NCBI GenBank assembly: GCA_964629575.1
Contig: CAZVUM010000019.1
Span: forward strand, 6,391-70,390
From: JAYPWI01 sp964629575
GTDB taxonomy: Bacteria; Actinomycetota; Acidimicrobiia; Acidimicrobiales; Poriferisodalaceae
Reading direction: 5' to 3'
Length of the DNA: 64,000 nucleotides
The translations under genes were made by a program, and so were the position numbers. The notes beneath the pieces were generated by a model that saw nothing but the letters and a program-made list of their open reading frames with translations, had not been told where the DNA came from and did not search any database. This document shows, one piece after another, positions 16,109 to 25,050 of the stretch (the stretch's first letter is position 1; the number at the start of each line of letters is the position of its first letter).

Positions 16109-17218
16109 TTGACCGAATTGGTCCGCACTCCGCTTCACGAACTCCACCTCGAGCTCGGCGGGCGCATGGTGCCTTTCGCCGGCCACGACATGCCGGTCCA
16201 GTACAGCGGCGTGGTCGCCGAGCACGAGGCGACTCGCAACAGCGCCGGATTGTTCGACGTCGCTCACATGGGCATCGTCGACCTGTGGCCTCTCGGAGAT
16301 GCCGATCCAGCGGCCGAGCTGGAGCGCCTCGTTCCCGCGTCGGTCACCAAGCTGGCCGAAGGTCGACTGCGCTACACGATGTTCACCACCCCGGAGGGCG
16401 GGGTCATCGACGATCTCATCGTGACCAACGCGGGCTCACACCTCCGTCTCGTGGTCAACGCATCTCGGGTGGCGGTCGACCTCGCGCATCTCGAAACGCA
16501 CCTGGGCAAACGTGTTCGGATCCAGCCCCGTGACGATCTCGGGCTGCTGGCGCTTCAGGGTCCCCATGCCGCATCTGTCATCGCCGACCACGACGAGGGC
16601 GTGAACGACCTCGTGTTCATGCAGGCAGGCCACGTCGAGATCGCCGGTGTGCGCTGCGACGTGTCGCGCAGCGGCTACACCGGCGAGGACGGCGTCGAGC
16701 TCGCGGTGGCCGTGGGCGAGCTGGAGACGGTGGCGCGCGCCCTCCTCGCCGACTCCCGTGTCATCCCAGCCGGGCTCGGAGCGCGCGACACACTGCGTCT
16801 CGAGGCCGGGTTGTGCTTGTACGGAAACGACCTCGACGAGACCATCACGCCGGTCGAGGCCGACCTCGTCTGGTCGATCCAGAAACGTCGACGCACCGAG
16901 GGCGGCTTCCTCGGTGACGACACGATCCTCCAGCAGATCGCCGAGGGACCCGCTCGACGAAGGGTGGGCATCGCCGCGAACGGGCGACGCCCGATCCGCG
17001 ACGGCGCGACTCTTCGCACAGCCGGAGACGACCTCGCAGTCGGTCACGTCTCGAGCGGGGGCCACGGACCCACGGTCGCGGGACCCGTGGCGATGGGGTA
17101 CGTCGCCGTCGCACATGCCGAGGTCGGCACCGAGCTGATCGCAGAGGTCCGCGGCAAAGACGTTGCCTGCACGGTCGCTGCGCTGCCCTTCGTTCCCCAC
17201 CGCTACCACCGAGGCTGA
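16109..17218 (+). CDS. gcvT: Aminomethyltransferase, glycine cleavage T protein
   Basis: 369 residues from a TTG at 16109, 13 bases after the ArsC-like gene. It carries GcvT hallmarks: LHELHLELGGRMVPFAGHDMPVQY at the N terminus, HEATRNSAGLFDVAHMG, the LRLVVNASR region, SRSGYTGEDGVEL and LGARDTLRLEAGLCLYGNDL. The tetrahydrofolate-dependent T protein releases ammonia and methylene-THF from the aminomethyl group carried on GcvH. gcvP follows 10 bases downstream, but gcvH lies about 42 kb away at 59.3-59.7 kb. Confidence 0.95.
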   Translation: MTELVRTPLHELHLELGGRMVPFAGHDMPVQYSGVVAEHEATRNSAGLFDVAHMGIVDLWPLGDADPAAELERLVPASVTKLAEGRLRYTMFTTPEGGVIDDLIVTNAGSHLRLVVNASRVAVDLAHLETHLGKRVRIQPRDDLGLLALQGPHAASVIADHDEGVNDLVFMQAGHVEIAGVRCDVSRSGYTGEDGVELAVAVGELETVARALLADSRVIPAGLGARDTLRLEAGLCLYGNDLDETITPVEADLVWSIQKRRRTEGGFLGDDTILQQIAEGPARRRVGIAANGRRPIRDGATLRTAGDDLAVGHVSSGGHGPTVAGPVAMGYVAVAHAEVGTELIAEVRGKDVACTVAALPFVPHRYHRG

Positions 17219-17228
17219 TCGGAGAACC

Positions 17229-20084
17229 ATGCCAAACAGTCCGTCCCCATCCCCCGCACTCGACTTCGCGAGCCGCCACATCGGACCGCGGAACTCCGAC
17301 ATCGACGACATGCTCGCCACGGTCGGCTTCGACACGCTCGACCAACTGATCGACGCCGCCGTGCCGCCGTCGATCCGATCCGCTGAGGCGCTCGAGCTTC
17401 CCGACGCCCTCTCCGAGCTTGACGCGCTCGCCCGCATCAGAGAGTTGGCGGACAAGAACCAGCCGGTCACCTCGCTGATCGGCATGGGCTACCACAACAG
17501 CTTCACCCCTGGAGTGGTGGTGCGCAGGATTCTCGAGAGCCCGGCATGGTACACGGCCTACACGCCCTACCAACCCGAGATCAGCCAAGGCCGGCTCGAG
17601 GCGCTCCTCAACTACCAGACGATGGTGTGCGACCTGACCGGGATGGAGATCTCCAACAGCTCGTTGCTCGACGAGGGCACCGCGGCCGCCGAGGCAATGA
17701 CGATGGCCCGCCGCCTGCAAAAGGGTGCGGCCCAGACCTTCTTCGTGGACGCTGACTGTCACCCCCAGACACTCGACGTCGTGATGACCCGAGCCGAACC
17801 CCTGGGCATCAAGGTCCTGGTGGGCGATCCCTGGAGCGACCTCGATCCAGCCGACGTCTTCGGGGTCTTGACGCAGTACCCGGCATCGAGCGGGGAGATC
17901 CGCGACCTCGGGGGTCTGACCGAACGCGTCCACGAGGCCGGCGGGCTCGTGACCGTGGCGGCCGATCTCTTGGCCTTGTGCCTCCTGACTCCACCCGGCG
18001 AACTGGGAGCCGACATCGTGGTGGGCAGCTCGCAGCGGTTCGGAGTTCCGCTCGGCTTCGGCGGTCCCCACGCCGGCTTCATCGGAGCGCGTGAATCACA
18101 CAAGCGCTCCCTTCCCGGACGACTCGTCGGCGTCTCGATCGATGCGGCCGGACGACCTGCAACCCGTCTAGCTCTCCAGACGCGGGAGCAGCACATCCGG
18201 CGGGAGAAGGCCACGAGCAACATCTGCACCGCACAGGTTCTCCTTGCGGTCATGGCGTCGATGTACGCCGTGTGGCACGGACCCGACGGCCTGCGCGAGA
18301 TCGCGTCTCGCGTGCATGGGCTGACGAGCCGGCTGGCAGCAGGGCTGGGTGCCGCGGACATCGCGATCAGCAACACCCACTTCTTCGACACGCTGACCGT
18401 CGAGGTGCCGGGGCGAGCCGATGAGGTACTCGCCGCAGCTCTCTCGGAAGGCATCAACCTCCGACGTCTCGATTCCGACACGGTCGGCGTCTCGCTCGAC
18501 GAGACCACTGACGAGGACGTGGTGGACGCGGTGCTGCGAGCCTTCGGGACCGGCGAACGCGTCGCCCAGCACGACGGCGCCCCGTCCGGCCTACCGGACG
18601 AGCTGCGCCGGACCACTGAGTTCCTGACCCATCCGGTCTTCAACAGCTACCGCAGCGAAACCGAGATGCTGCGCTATGTCCGTCGCCTGGCCGACAAAGA
18701 CGTCGCGCTCGACCGAGCGATGATTCCGCTCGGAAGCTGCACGATGAAGCTCAACGCCACGAGCGAGATGGAGCCCATCACCTGGCCCGAGTTCGGCGAC
18801 ATTCACCCCTTCGCCCCGCTCGATCAGGCGGAGGGTTACCTGGAAATGATCCACGAGCTGGAGCGGTGGCTGCTGGAGTGCACGGGCTACGACGCCATCT
18901 CCTTGCAGCCCAACGCGGGGTCGCAGGGCGAGTTCGCCGGGCTGCTCGCGATCCGTCGGTACCACGAGAGCCGAGGGGACACCGGGCGCGACGTGTGTCT
19001 GATCCCTGCGTCGGCGCACGGCACCAACGCGGCCTCGGCGGTGATGGCGGGGCTGCGGGTCGTCGTTGTGGACTGTGGGGACGACGGCGATGTGGACCTC
19101 GCGGACCTCCGAGCCAAGATCGACGAGCACGGCGACCGTCTCGCCGGGATCATGGTCACCTACCCGAGTACCCATGGCGTGTTCGAAACGGGCATCTCCG
19201 AGCTGTGCGACCTCGTCCACGACGCAGGCGGCCAGGTGTACGTCGACGGTGCCAACCTCAACGCGCTGGTCGGTGTCGCGGCCCCCGGTCACTTCGGCGC
19301 AGACGTCAGCCACCTCAATCTGCATAAGACGTTCTGCATCCCCCATGGCGGCGGCGGCCCGGGCGTTGGTCCGGTTGCGGCGCGAGAACACCTCGCTCCT
19401 TTCCTGCCGAACCACCCCGTCGTCGCCGAGGCCGGACCCGATACCGGCCCGGGAGCAATCTCGGCAGCGCCGTGGGGATCAGCGGGCATCTTGCCGATCC
19501 CGTGGATGTACATCGCGATGATGGGGCCTAACGGGCTCTCCGCAGCGACTCGTGTCGCGATCCTGAGCGCCAACTACATGGCCAAGCGTCTCGGGGAGCA
19601 CTATCCCGTCCTGTACACCGGCCCGGTCGGGCTGATCGCCCACGAGTGCATCATCGACCTGCGCCAACTGAGCGATTTCGTCAGCGTCGACGACGTGGCC
19701 AAGCGCCTCATCGACTACGGCTTCCACGCTCCGACGATGTCGTTTCCGGTCGCAGGGACCCTGATGATCGAGCCGACGGAAAGCGAGTCCCGGGAGGAGA
19801 TCGACCGATTCTGCGACGCGCTCATCGCGATCCGCGCCGAGATCGGTCGGATCGAGGCCGGAGAGTGGCCCCTCGACGACAACCCACTCGCCAACGCACC
19901 CCACCCCGCCGAGGACCTCCTGACCGCGGAGTGGACCCACCCCTACAGCCGCGACGCGGCGGCCTACCCGGTCCCGGAGCTGCGCGGCGACAAGTACTGG
20001 CCGCCCGTCAGCCGCATCGACGGGGCCCACGGCGACCGCAACCTCGTGTGCTCCTGCCCCGACCCCCGTGCGTTCGAGGAGTAG
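17229..20084 (+). CDS. gcvP: Glycine dehydrogenase (decarboxylating), glycine cleavage P protein
   Basis: 951 residues from an ATG at 17229 with GGAGA just before it. The single-chain form holds both the N-terminal half (FASRHIGPRNSDIDDML, then YQPEISQGRLEALLNYQT) and the C-terminal half. The PLP-lysine motif is HLNLHKTFCIPHGGGGPG. It decarboxylates glycine and loads the aminomethyl group onto lipoyl-GcvH. Co-directional with gcvT, so an operon from the ArsC-like gene or gcvT onward is likely. A long palindrome starts 9 bases after the stop and could serve as a terminator. Confidence 0.96.
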   Translation: MPNSPSPSPALDFASRHIGPRNSDIDDMLATVGFDTLDQLIDAAVPPSIRSAEALELPDALSELDALARIRELADKNQPVTSLIGMGYHNSFTPGVVVRRILESPAWYTAYTPYQPEISQGRLEALLNYQTMVCDLTGMEISNSSLLDEGTAAAEAMTMARRLQKGAAQTFFVDADCHPQTLDVVMTRAEPLGIKVLVGDPWSDLDPADVFGVLTQYPASSGEIRDLGGLTERVHEAGGLVTVAADLLALCLLTPPGELGADIVVGSSQRFGVPLGFGGPHAGFIGARESHKRSLPGRLVGVSIDAAGRPATRLALQTREQHIRREKATSNICTAQVLLAVMASMYAVWHGPDGLREIASRVHGLTSRLAAGLGAADIAISNTHFFDTLTVEVPGRADEVLAAALSEGINLRRLDSDTVGVSLDETTDEDVVDAVLRAFGTGERVAQHDGAPSGLPDELRRTTEFLTHPVFNSYRSETEMLRYVRRLADKDVALDRAMIPLGSCTMKLNATSEMEPITWPEFGDIHPFAPLDQAEGYLEMIHELERWLLECTGYDAISLQPNAGSQGEFAGLLAIRRYHESRGDTGRDVCLIPASAHGTNAASAVMAGLRVVVVDCGDDGDVDLADLRAKIDEHGDRLAGIMVTYPSTHGVFETGISELCDLVHDAGGQVYVDGANLNALVGVAAPGHFGADVSHLNLHKTFCIPHGGGGPGVGPVAAREHLAPFLPNHPVVAEAGPDTGPGAISAAPWGSAGILPIPWMYIAMMGPNGLSAATRVAILSANYMAKRLGEHYPVLYTGPVGLIAHECIIDLRQLSDFVSVDDVAKRLIDYGFHAPTMSFPVAGTLMIEPTESESREEIDRFCDALIAIRAEIGRIEAGEWPLDDNPLANAPHPAEDLLTAEWTHPYSRDAAAYPVPELRGDKYWPPVSRIDGAHGDRNLVCSCPDPRAFEE

Positions 20085-20089
20085 CGAAC

Positions 20090-20133
20090 CCATTTAGGTT
20101 CCAGGAGCGCTCCTGGAACCTAACCCTAAATGG
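20090..20133. repeat. Nested palindrome, left flank of the RAYT element
   Basis: A perfect 30-bp palindrome occupies 20094-20123, centred on GGAGCGCTCC. An additional outer inverted pair, CCATTTAGG (20090-20098) and CCTAAATGG (20125-20133), allows an alternative longer hairpin. Bases 20092-20122 recur identically at 20855-20885. Confidence 0.9.
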
Positions 20134-20179
20134 CCGCCAGACCCGGGAAACTGTCCCACCCCCTGGCGAGGCTGGCGTC

Positions 20180-20830
20180 ATGCCCAGACCACCCCGCCTC
20201 GACTATCCCGGCGCATGGCACCACGTATTCAACAGAGGTGCGTCGCGCCGGCGGATCTTCCACACCGATCACGATCGTCGGTACTTCCTCCACCTGCTCG
20301 GGAGAACCGAGATAGAGGTTCACGCCTATGCGCTGATGGACAACCACTACCACCTGTTGCTCCACACGCCCGACGCTGGCCTATCTACGGCGATGCAGGA
20401 CATCGGCCGTGAATACTCGCTTCACCATCATCGAGCACATGGCACCGACGGACCCGTCTTTCGCGGTCGGTTCCGATCGATCCTTGTGGATGAAGAGGCG
20501 TACCTTCTGACGCTCGCGCGGTACATCCATCGCAATCCCACCGCTGCAGGAATCGCCGAGGACCCGAGCAGGTATCAGTGGTCCAGCTGCGCCGCCTACC
20601 TCGGCTTGACTCCGAAGCCTGTGTGGCTCCACACGACGCCGACGCTCGAGTTGGCGGGAGGGGTCGCGGGGTACGCCGATCTGGTCGGTGTCGTCGAAAG
20701 CCCGTTCGACCGAATCGCAGGCGTCCTCGAGCGACCCCGTCCTCCAGCAGTGCTCGGGGACAAGGCCTTCCATCAGGCAGCCATCGCCGCTGCTGCTCGG
20801 TACGCAGATGGGATCGAAGCTGCTGCGTGA
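20180..20830 (+). CDS. REP-associated tyrosine transposase (Y1/IS200-like, RAYT)
   Basis: 216 residues from an ATG at 20180. It begins MPRPPRLDYPGAWHHVFNRG, a typical RAYT start. The HUH metal motif is in MDNHYHLLLH (His56 and His58), and GREYSLHHHR supplies a candidate catalytic Tyr (about residue 79). It continues through FRGRFRSILVD and ARYIHRNP, all family hallmarks. The C terminus is a short basic/aromatic tail. The gene looks intact. RAYT proteins nick and join REP hairpins. Confidence 0.9.
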   Translation: MPRPPRLDYPGAWHHVFNRGASRRRIFHTDHDRRYFLHLLGRTEIEVHAYALMDNHYHLLLHTPDAGLSTAMQDIGREYSLHHHRAHGTDGPVFRGRFRSILVDEEAYLLTLARYIHRNPTAAGIAEDPSRYQWSSCAAYLGLTPKPVWLHTTPTLELAGGVAGYADLVGVVESPFDRIAGVLERPRPPAVLGDKAFHQAAIAAAARYADGIEAAA

Positions 20831-20854
20831 GCGGTCGGCCGAGCAGGCTCCGCG

Positions 20855-20885
20855 ATTTAGGTTCCAGGAGCGCTCCTGGAACCTA
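20855..20885. repeat. Palindrome, right flank of the RAYT element
   Basis: An identical 31-base copy of the left-flank sequence. The palindromic core of 28 bp spans 20858-20885. It lies 25 bases after the RAYT stop and 22 bases before the next gene, so its hairpin could also end transcription. The outer CCATTTAGG/CCTAAATGG pair of the left copy is absent here. Confidence 0.9.
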
Positions 20886-20907
20886 TTCGGCTGGCTAGGT
20901 TGCCCAG

Positions 20908-21624
20908 ATGGCGTTGGTCGACCCCCGAATCGTAGAGATGCCCGAGGACCCCGGGGTCGGCGCGATGCCCCCGTACTCGGTTCTCATGGACTGGACTCGC
21001 GCCGAGGTCGAGGGCCTCGACGCAGCACAACTCGACTTCGACGACCTCTCCCCCGACCGCGAATGGATGTGGTGGTCCATCCGCCGCCAGGTGTCGCACA
21101 TGGCGTGGGACTCCCTCGTCTTCTCCCGCCGTCGATGCGCCGAGTTCCTCTGGCCAGACGGCAAGGCGCCCGAGGTCATCGTGTGGGAGGACCATCGCCT
21201 CGGACCCAAGAGCAAGTGGGATCGGGTTCTCGACGAAGACCTCTTCTGGGAACTCCCGGCGATCTATGAGAAGTGGCAGATCGGCCTCGACTGGCTCCAT
21301 CAGACGGTGAGCGAACAATCGATCGAGACCCTGCGCTCCACCAGCGAGACAGTGCACGGGACACCGTTCTGGTCCTACGTGATCACCACGCTGCCCCGGG
21401 GCGCGGCGCACAACGCCGACGACGACCGCATGATCACCTACGACCTCGAAGGATCGCTGTGGATGGTGTTCTACGAGCAGCTCGCGCACGTTCGAACCAT
21501 CCAGCGGCTCAAGATGCACCAGGGCCTCGAGACCGCAGTCGAGCTCCCACGCGTCGGGTACCTCCGTCTCCCCCACTACTGGGGAGACACCGAGGAGAAC
21601 GGCCCGGACATGACGCGCCTGTGA
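20908..21624 (+). CDS. Uncharacterised DinB-like protein
   Basis: 238 residues, soluble, mostly helical, rich in Trp and charged residues. WWSIRRQVSHMAWDSLVFSRRR and YEQLAHVRTIQRLKMHQGL resemble helices of the DinB/YfiT four-helix fold, in which conserved His residues bind a metal (His in QVSHM, His in LAHVR). Many such proteins are mycothiol-dependent enzymes in actinobacteria, but I cannot place it in a characterised subgroup. It ends with YLRLPHYWGD. It is the first gene after the RAYT unit, 21 bases before the nucleoside hydrolase. Confidence 0.5.
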   Translation: MALVDPRIVEMPEDPGVGAMPPYSVLMDWTRAEVEGLDAAQLDFDDLSPDREWMWWSIRRQVSHMAWDSLVFSRRRCAEFLWPDGKAPEVIVWEDHRLGPKSKWDRVLDEDLFWELPAIYEKWQIGLDWLHQTVSEQSIETLRSTSETVHGTPFWSYVITTLPRGAAHNADDDRMITYDLEGSLWMVFYEQLAHVRTIQRLKMHQGLETAVELPRVGYLRLPHYWGDTEENGPDMTRL

Positions 21625-21645
21625 CTCGGGCATAGGGTTCGGCAC

Positions 21646-22566
21646 ATGGCCCCGAAGATCATCCTCGACTGCGATCCCGGTCACGACGACGCCATGGCGA
21701 TCCTTCTCGCCGGCCGCCACACAGAGCTCCTCGGGATCACCGCCGTGTCGGGCAACGCACCCCTCGAGATGACAGCGCCCAACGCCCTGCTCGTCGCCCA
21801 GCTCCTCGACCTCGACGTACCGGTCCACGCGGGAGCGGATCGCCCGCTCCTGGCCCCGCCCCGGCACGCAGCGGAGATTCACGGCGAAACAGGCCTCGAC
21901 GGACCCGAACGGCCGGCGCTCGAACGCGACCTCGACAGTCACGACGCCGTCCAGTTCATCATCGACACCGTCCGTTCGACCAACGACGTGTGGCTCGTAC
22001 CCGTCGGCCCGCTGACGAACATCGCCCTCGCATTCCGCCAGGCGCCCGACATCGTCGACCGCCTCGCCGGCATCTCGATCATGGGCGGCAGCGCAACGGT
22101 GGGAAACGTGACCGCGACCGCCGAGTTCAACGTCTGGGCGGACCCCGATGCCGCCCGGATCGTGTTCGAAGCCGGCGCCGAGACCCTGCGCATGGCGGGC
22201 CTCAACCTCACCCACCAGTTCTACGTCGACCGCGACACGATCTCCGCGATGCGAGCGCCAGGCAACATCGCAGGCAACTTCGGCGCCGATCTCTTCGATT
22301 TCTACCTGACGTCGAGCGAGGCGCGGACCGGCCGGGACCAGGTCCCTCTGCACGATCCGTGCGCCGTGCTCGCCGTGACCCACCCGGAGCTCTTCGAGTT
22401 CGGCAACCGTCACGTGAGCGTCGAGACATCGGGCGACGTGACCAGGGGCATGACGGTCGTGGACGAGCGCGGCTTCGGTGAGGCGCCGTACAACTGCGAG
22501 GTCGAGTACGAGATCGACCGCGACGCTGCGATGGCCATTTTCCTGGAGACGGTCGCCACCTACTGA
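21646..22566 (+). CDS. Inosine/uridine-preferring nucleoside hydrolase
   Basis: 306 residues with the Ca-binding signature DCDPGHDDAMA near the N terminus. It also has TAVSGNAPLEMTAPNALL, PVHAGADRPL, VPVGPLTNIALA and the AEFNVWADPDAARIVF region, all typical of the nucleoside hydrolase (IUNH) fold. It cleaves the N-glycosidic bond of nucleosides to base and ribose. That could deliver bases to the catabolic operon at the left edge, although the genes are 13 kb apart. selD follows 34 bases downstream. Confidence 0.92.
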   Translation: MAPKIILDCDPGHDDAMAILLAGRHTELLGITAVSGNAPLEMTAPNALLVAQLLDLDVPVHAGADRPLLAPPRHAAEIHGETGLDGPERPALERDLDSHDAVQFIIDTVRSTNDVWLVPVGPLTNIALAFRQAPDIVDRLAGISIMGGSATVGNVTATAEFNVWADPDAARIVFEAGAETLRMAGLNLTHQFYVDRDTISAMRAPGNIAGNFGADLFDFYLTSSEARTGRDQVPLHDPCAVLAVTHPELFEFGNRHVSVETSGDVTRGMTVVDERGFGEAPYNCEVEYEIDRDAAMAIFLETVATY

Positions 22567-22600
22567 CCCACGCCGATCTCCCGCCGATACGGTGGTTGGC

Positions 22601-23671
22601 GTGACGGACCCGCCAGACGATCAGGATGTGCGACTGACGCAGTACAGCCACGGCGCCGGCTGAGCGTGCAAGCTCGGACCGAGCGACCTGGCGCACGTGC
22701 TGCGCCGCCTGCCCCGACCGACGAGCCCCGATCTGCTCGTTGGCTCAGAAACCTCTGACGACGCCGCTGTGTGGCGCCGGCCGGACGGCCGCGCGCTGGT
22801 CGCGACGGCGGATTTCTTCACGCCGATCGTCGACGACGCCTTCACCTGGGGTCGGATCGCTGCCGCGAACGCCGTGAGCGACGTGTACGCGATGGGCGGG
22901 ACCCCTCTCTTTGGACTCAACCTCGTCGCGTGGCCCAACGGCGAGCTGTCTATCGACCTGCTGGGCGACGTCATGCTCGGTGGAGCGGACGCGGCGGCCG
23001 AGGGCGGCTGGGTGGTCGCGGGCGGGCACACCGTCGATGGACCCGAACCGATGTACGGCATGTCGATGACCGGCGAAGTCGATCCCGATCACCTCCTCAC
23101 CAACGCTGGTGGCCAGGCAGGCCAAGCTCTCGTTCTCACCAAGCCACTCGGCACCGGGCTCTTGGCCACCGCTGTGAAGCGGTCCGAACGCAGTGCAGTC
23201 GGCGAGGGCGGGGCCCTCCAGGCCGTCTATGCAGCCGGGGTCCGCGAGATGGGTCGTCTCAACGCCGACGCAGCCGCAGTGGCCCGAGACGCAGCGGCGA
23301 CCACGGCGACGGATGTGACCGGCTTTGGATTCCTCGGCCATCTTCACGAGCTTGCGGCGGCGAGCGGGCTGAGCGCCGTCGTCGACTTCGAACGAGTGCC
23401 GCTGCTGCCCCAGGTCCTCGAGCTGCTCGACGCCGGTTTCGTCGCCGGGGGAACCCAGCGAAACGTCGAGTTCCTCGAAGCCCGTCTCAGCGGAGGCGAC
23501 ATGGATGCCCGCATCATCCTCGCCGACGCCCAGACCTCCGGCGGGCTGTTGTTCGGCTGCGATCCATCGGCAGCCGACGAGGCAGTCGAGGCTCTGCGCG
23601 CGCTCGGCCACAATGCCGCCGTCGTCGGCTCACTCCAGGCCGGTGAGGCAGGTTCGATCCGCATCGACTGA
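22601..23671 (+). CDS. selD: Selenophosphate synthetase, itself a selenoprotein (Sec21 encoded by TGA)
   Basis: Reading from a GTG at 22601 through the in-frame TGA at 22661-22663 gives 356 residues, the normal SelD length. The N terminus RLTQYSHGAG-U-ACK aligns with RLTQYSHGAGCGCK of E. coli SelD, so Sec21 sits on catalytic Cys17 and Lys24 on its conserved Lys. Further family signatures are SDDAAVW, DFFTPIVDDAF, GRIAAANAVSDVYAMGG, GGHTVDGPEPMYG and DVTGFGFLGHLHEL. The enzyme makes selenophosphate from selenide and ATP for Sec and for selenium cofactors. Ordinary ORF calling would start at GTG 22697 and lose the active site. Confidence 0.95.
22664..22706 (+). promoter_or_regulatory. SECIS candidate of selD
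   Basis: After the TGA, GGCGCA (22690-22695) pairs with TGCGCC (22701-22706) in a 6-bp stem with loop CGUGC, which contains the GU expected near the top of bacterial SECIS loops; the loop begins 33 bases after the TGA. A closer 5-bp hairpin, GCTCG/CGAGC (22672-22676 with 22680-22684), is an alternative, and GCGTGC (22664-22669) can pair with 22693-22698 around it. Which fold is used is unresolved. Confidence 0.5.
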
Positions 23672-23741
23672 GTCCTCCCAGGATTCGCCAGGACCCGCGA
23701 CGACCACGGTCGCCGAGGCCCGCCGTCGTAGGATCGATCTC

Positions 23742-24449
23742 GTGGCCAGGGCAGCTCAGTCTCACTACCAACGCCTCGGCGTCCCGGCCGACGCCGACCT
23801 GTCCACTCTGCGCCAGGCGTACAGGCAAAGGGCGATGGAGTTCCACCCCGATCGGGGAAGTGGAGACGCAGACAACATGGCGGCGATCAACGCAGCCTGG
23901 GCAGTGCTGTCGGACCCCAACAGCCGAGCTGCCTACGACCAAACGCTCGGGCCGCTGCTCGTCCGCAGACGCACGCCCGCTTCTCCCACGGCAACCGCTG
24001 CCCGACCACAGGGGCCACAGTCTCGCAAGAACGCATGGTTCGCCGGTCTCCGCGTGCAGACACGACGCCTCGGAAGCGAAGCGGCGCGCAGCGCTGTGCA
24101 GGCGCTCGCGCTCCGCCATCGGCGCCCGCGGGCCCTCTACGACGTCTTCGTCGACGAGATCGTCGAGTCCCTCGGCACCGACATCGACGATCGTGTCAAG
24201 CGAGCCAGACAGGCGGGCGCCGCCCCGCTGGACCTGGCTCTGGCGTCCGCGCTGATCGGCGTACGTGAGCAGGCGCGGGTGGTCGCCCGAGACGTGTCCC
24301 ACGCCGGGCTCGACGACCGCGCCGTCGCCCAGGCGGAGCTCCTCGACCGGATGTGGGACAACCTCGCGCACGGCGTGTCCCGCGAGGTCGAACAGTCGCT
24401 CGGCGGCAACCCACGCTTGCTGCGCGCCTTGACCGGCCGGCGCGTCTGA
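23742..24449 (+). CDS. J-domain (DnaJ-like) protein
   Basis: 235 residues from a GTG at 23742. Residues 5-70 are a J domain (SHYQRLGVPADADLSTLRQAY) with the essential HPD in FHPDRGS. No Gly/Phe region or zinc-finger domain follows, so it is a class III J protein. The rest is basic then helical, of unknown function, with no membrane segment. J domains stimulate DnaK ATPase. It follows selD by 70 bases and ends 1 base before the nucleotidyltransferase gene. Confidence 0.85.
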   Translation: MARAAQSHYQRLGVPADADLSTLRQAYRQRAMEFHPDRGSGDADNMAAINAAWAVLSDPNSRAAYDQTLGPLLVRRRTPASPTATAARPQGPQSRKNAWFAGLRVQTRRLGSEAARSAVQALALRHRRPRALYDVFVDEIVESLGTDIDDRVKRARQAGAAPLDLALASALIGVREQARVVARDVSHAGLDDRAVAQAELLDRMWDNLAHGVSREVEQSLGGNPRLLRALTGRRV

Positions 24450-24450
24450 G

Positions 24451-25029
24451 GTGGAGTCGAAACGAGGGGTGTACCCCGGCTCGTTCAACCCGCCGACCAC
24501 TGCGCACCTGGCGATCTCCGAAGCGGCTCGCGACGCACATGAGCTGGACGTGGTCGTATGGGCGGTCAGCGAGGTGGCCCTGGCGAAGGAATCCGTCAGC
24601 CGCCCGCGCTTCGAGGATCGGATCGCCATCCTTCAGCGGGTGGCCGACAGCCGTGACTGGCTCTCGATCGTGGTCACGGAGGCTCAGCTGCTCGTCGACA
24701 TCTCGCACGGGTACGACGTGCTCATCATGGGCGCTGACAAGTGGCACCAGATCCAGGACCCTGTGTTCTACGACGCCGACCATGGTCGGCGCGACGCGGC
24801 GATGGCTGCTCTTCCCGATCTCGCGATTGCCCCCCGACCGCCGCTCGAGATTCCGCCACATCTCAGCCTCGAGGTCCCGCCCTGGACGGCCGACATCTCG
24901 AGCACGTCGGCGCGGGAAGGCTCCCGGGCGATGATGCTCGACGAAGCCATCGTCTTCGATCAGCACACCGGCGCCTGGACAGACGGCGAACGCTACGAGC
25001 GGTGGCTCGCGGCGCAGCGGGGCCGCTGA
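24451..25029 (+). CDS. Nucleotidyltransferase of the NadD/CTP-transf-like family
   Basis: 192 residues. GVYPGSFNPPTTAHLAI is the N-terminal Rossmann strand with the (H/T)xGH-type nucleotide motif (here TTAH), and ADISSTSAREGS near the end corresponds to the ISSTxIR motif. It is close in form to nicotinate-nucleotide or phosphopantetheine adenylyltransferases. The second His of the motif is retained. The specific substrate cannot be called; a NadD-like role is possible, and a second, canonical nadD may exist elsewhere in the genome. Confidence 0.75.
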   Translation: MESKRGVYPGSFNPPTTAHLAISEAARDAHELDVVVWAVSEVALAKESVSRPRFEDRIAILQRVADSRDWLSIVVTEAQLLVDISHGYDVLIMGADKWHQIQDPVFYDADHGRRDAAMAALPDLAIAPRPPLEIPPHLSLEVPPWTADISSTSAREGSRAMMLDEAIVFDQHTGAWTDGERYERWLAAQRGR

Positions 25030-25050
25030 AGGGTCCTACCCTTTGACGCG

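Larger units (their letters stand above)
20092..20885 (+). mobile_element. RAYT (REP-associated tyrosine transposase) unit with flanking REP-like palindromes
   Basis: A Y1-type transposase gene bracketed by two identical 31-base copies of a palindromic sequence in the same orientation, the classic layout of a REP/RAYT unit. It is inserted exactly between gcvP and an unrelated gene. Target-site duplication is not apparent. Such units are usually single-copy per genome, with many dispersed REP palindromes; dispersed copies cannot be seen in this window. Confidence 0.75.

Noticed and set aside
13645..16128. 827-codon open frame on the minus strand opposite serB, enoyl-CoA hydratase and the ArsC-like gene
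   Set aside because: All three plus-strand genes have clear family motifs; the antisense translation has none and spans several genes and their gaps.
22661..22663. Nonsense mutation or frameshift making selD a pseudogene
   Set aside because: The frame is kept on both sides, the codon is at the known Cys/Sec site, a hairpin follows, and a second gene shows the same pattern.
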